From positions 1 to 6,347 of the forward strand of contig JAPLSD010000246.1 of the NCBI GenBank assembly GCA_026398835.1: a stretch of 6,347 bases of DNA, given 5' to 3'. This stretch comes from Pseudomonas sp. (GTDB taxonomy: Bacteria > Pseudomonadota > Gammaproteobacteria > Pseudomonadales > Pseudomonadaceae). The notes beneath the pieces were generated by a model. That model did not search any database and was not told where the DNA came from. It was given only the letters and a program-made list of their open reading frames with translations. Of the stretch, positions 5,924-6,347 are shown piece by piece; the stretch's first letter is position 1; every line of letters starts with the position of its first letter. The position numbers were made by a program, and so were the translations under genes.

Positions 5924-6347
5924 ATGAAAAATACACTTGCGACAGTTAAATGCTGCACTTTAGGGGTACTTCTGTTATCCCAAACCTTACACGCAGGCGA
6001 TCTTGGGGAGGGACTGGCCAACCAGTCAAACTCGAGACTATTAAAAAATAATGATAATACATACAACCACTGGAATGGTATTGGCAAAATTTTCAAGAAT
6101 AACCAGCCACGGTGCACCGCCAGCCTTATTGACACGCGCGATGAAGAAAACAATGCGCTCGGCCCCGCTTATGTGCTCACCGCCGGACACTGTGTATCCC
6201 TATATCTGGTACGCCCAGTCGCAGCACTGCCTTTTGAGGCCAGCGTGACGTTTAATTTTTTCAATGATACCCCGGACGAATACAAGAGCTACAAAATCCA
6301 TAACGCAAACTGGGCTAGCTTGACTGGCACTGACATTGCAATTCTGG
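5924..6347 (+). CDS. Secreted trypsin-like serine protease, N-terminal part (cut by right edge)
   Basis: An open frame of 141 complete codons that continues past the window. It begins MKNTLATVKCCTLGVLLLSQ, a signal peptide probably cleaved after LHA (residue 24). The mature part shows the first half of an S1 peptidase fold: Cys64, then VLTAGHC (84-90) with catalytic His89 and Cys90, and later GTDIAIL (135-141) with catalytic Asp137. Cys64 and Cys90 correspond to the disulfide that brackets the active-site histidine in chymotrypsin-like enzymes; the gap between them is about ten residues longer than usual because of a charged insert (about 70-80). The catalytic serine (GDSGG) lies outside the window, so activity cannot be confirmed. 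No classical IVGG activation site is present. The gene is more AT-rich than its neighbours (about 44% GC over 5941-6120) and uses rarer codons such as TTA and AGA, hinting at acquisition. Substrate and role are unknown; an exported protease for defence, competition or nutrition is speculation. Confidence 0.85.
   Translation, partial: MKNTLATVKCCTLGVLLLSQTLHAGDLGEGLANQSNSRLLKNNDNTYNHWNGIGKIFKNNQPRCTASLIDTRDEENNALGPAYVLTAGHCVSLYLVRPVAALPFEASVTFNFFNDTPDEYKSYKIHNANWASLTGTDIAIL

Overview
The window looks like a piece of a Pseudomonas chromosome, most likely from the P. fluorescens group. This rests on the GC-rich coding sequence, the gene order, and proteins that read like P. aeruginosa PA5129-PA5134 homologues from memory (no search was run). 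Nearly all of it (1 to about 5763) is conserved housekeeping sequence. The last ~600 bases are more AT-rich and carry a gene of accessory character.

Layout. On the minus strand, a membrane-anchored rhodanese-like protein (yibN type, 97-510) is followed after one base by the start of glutaredoxin 3 (grxC, cut by the left edge). A 153-bp divergent region (511-663) separates these from the plus-strand genes. The first is gpmI, cofactor-independent phosphoglycerate mutase (664-2193), closed by a strong rho-independent terminator (2239-2274). Next comes a tight cell-envelope cluster: envC (2330-3619), a coiled-coil protein with a degenerate LytM domain; ctpA (3654-4970), a PDZ-containing S41 carboxyl-terminal processing protease; and a yibQ-type divergent polysaccharide deacetylase (4972-5763). 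After a 160-bp AT-rich gap, a secreted trypsin-like serine protease (5924 to the right edge) begins and is cut before its catalytic serine.

How they work together. gpmI is glycolytic. The envC-ctpA-yibQ products all carry export signals and are expected to act in the periplasm on or around peptidoglycan: EnvC as an amidase activator, CtpA as a protease that in P. aeruginosa degrades cell-wall cross-link hydrolases, and YibQ as a deacetylase-fold protein of unproven activity. The order yibN-grxC(-secB) divergent from gpmM-envC-yibQ is also that of E. coli; the ctpA gene between envC and yibQ is the difference.

I found no CRISPR array, insertion sequence, tRNA, rRNA or clear previously undescribed system. 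The points most worth a second look are the cysteine-free rhodanese, the envC gene with no obvious ribosome binding site just after a strong terminator, and the compositionally distinct trypsin-like protease at the right edge.
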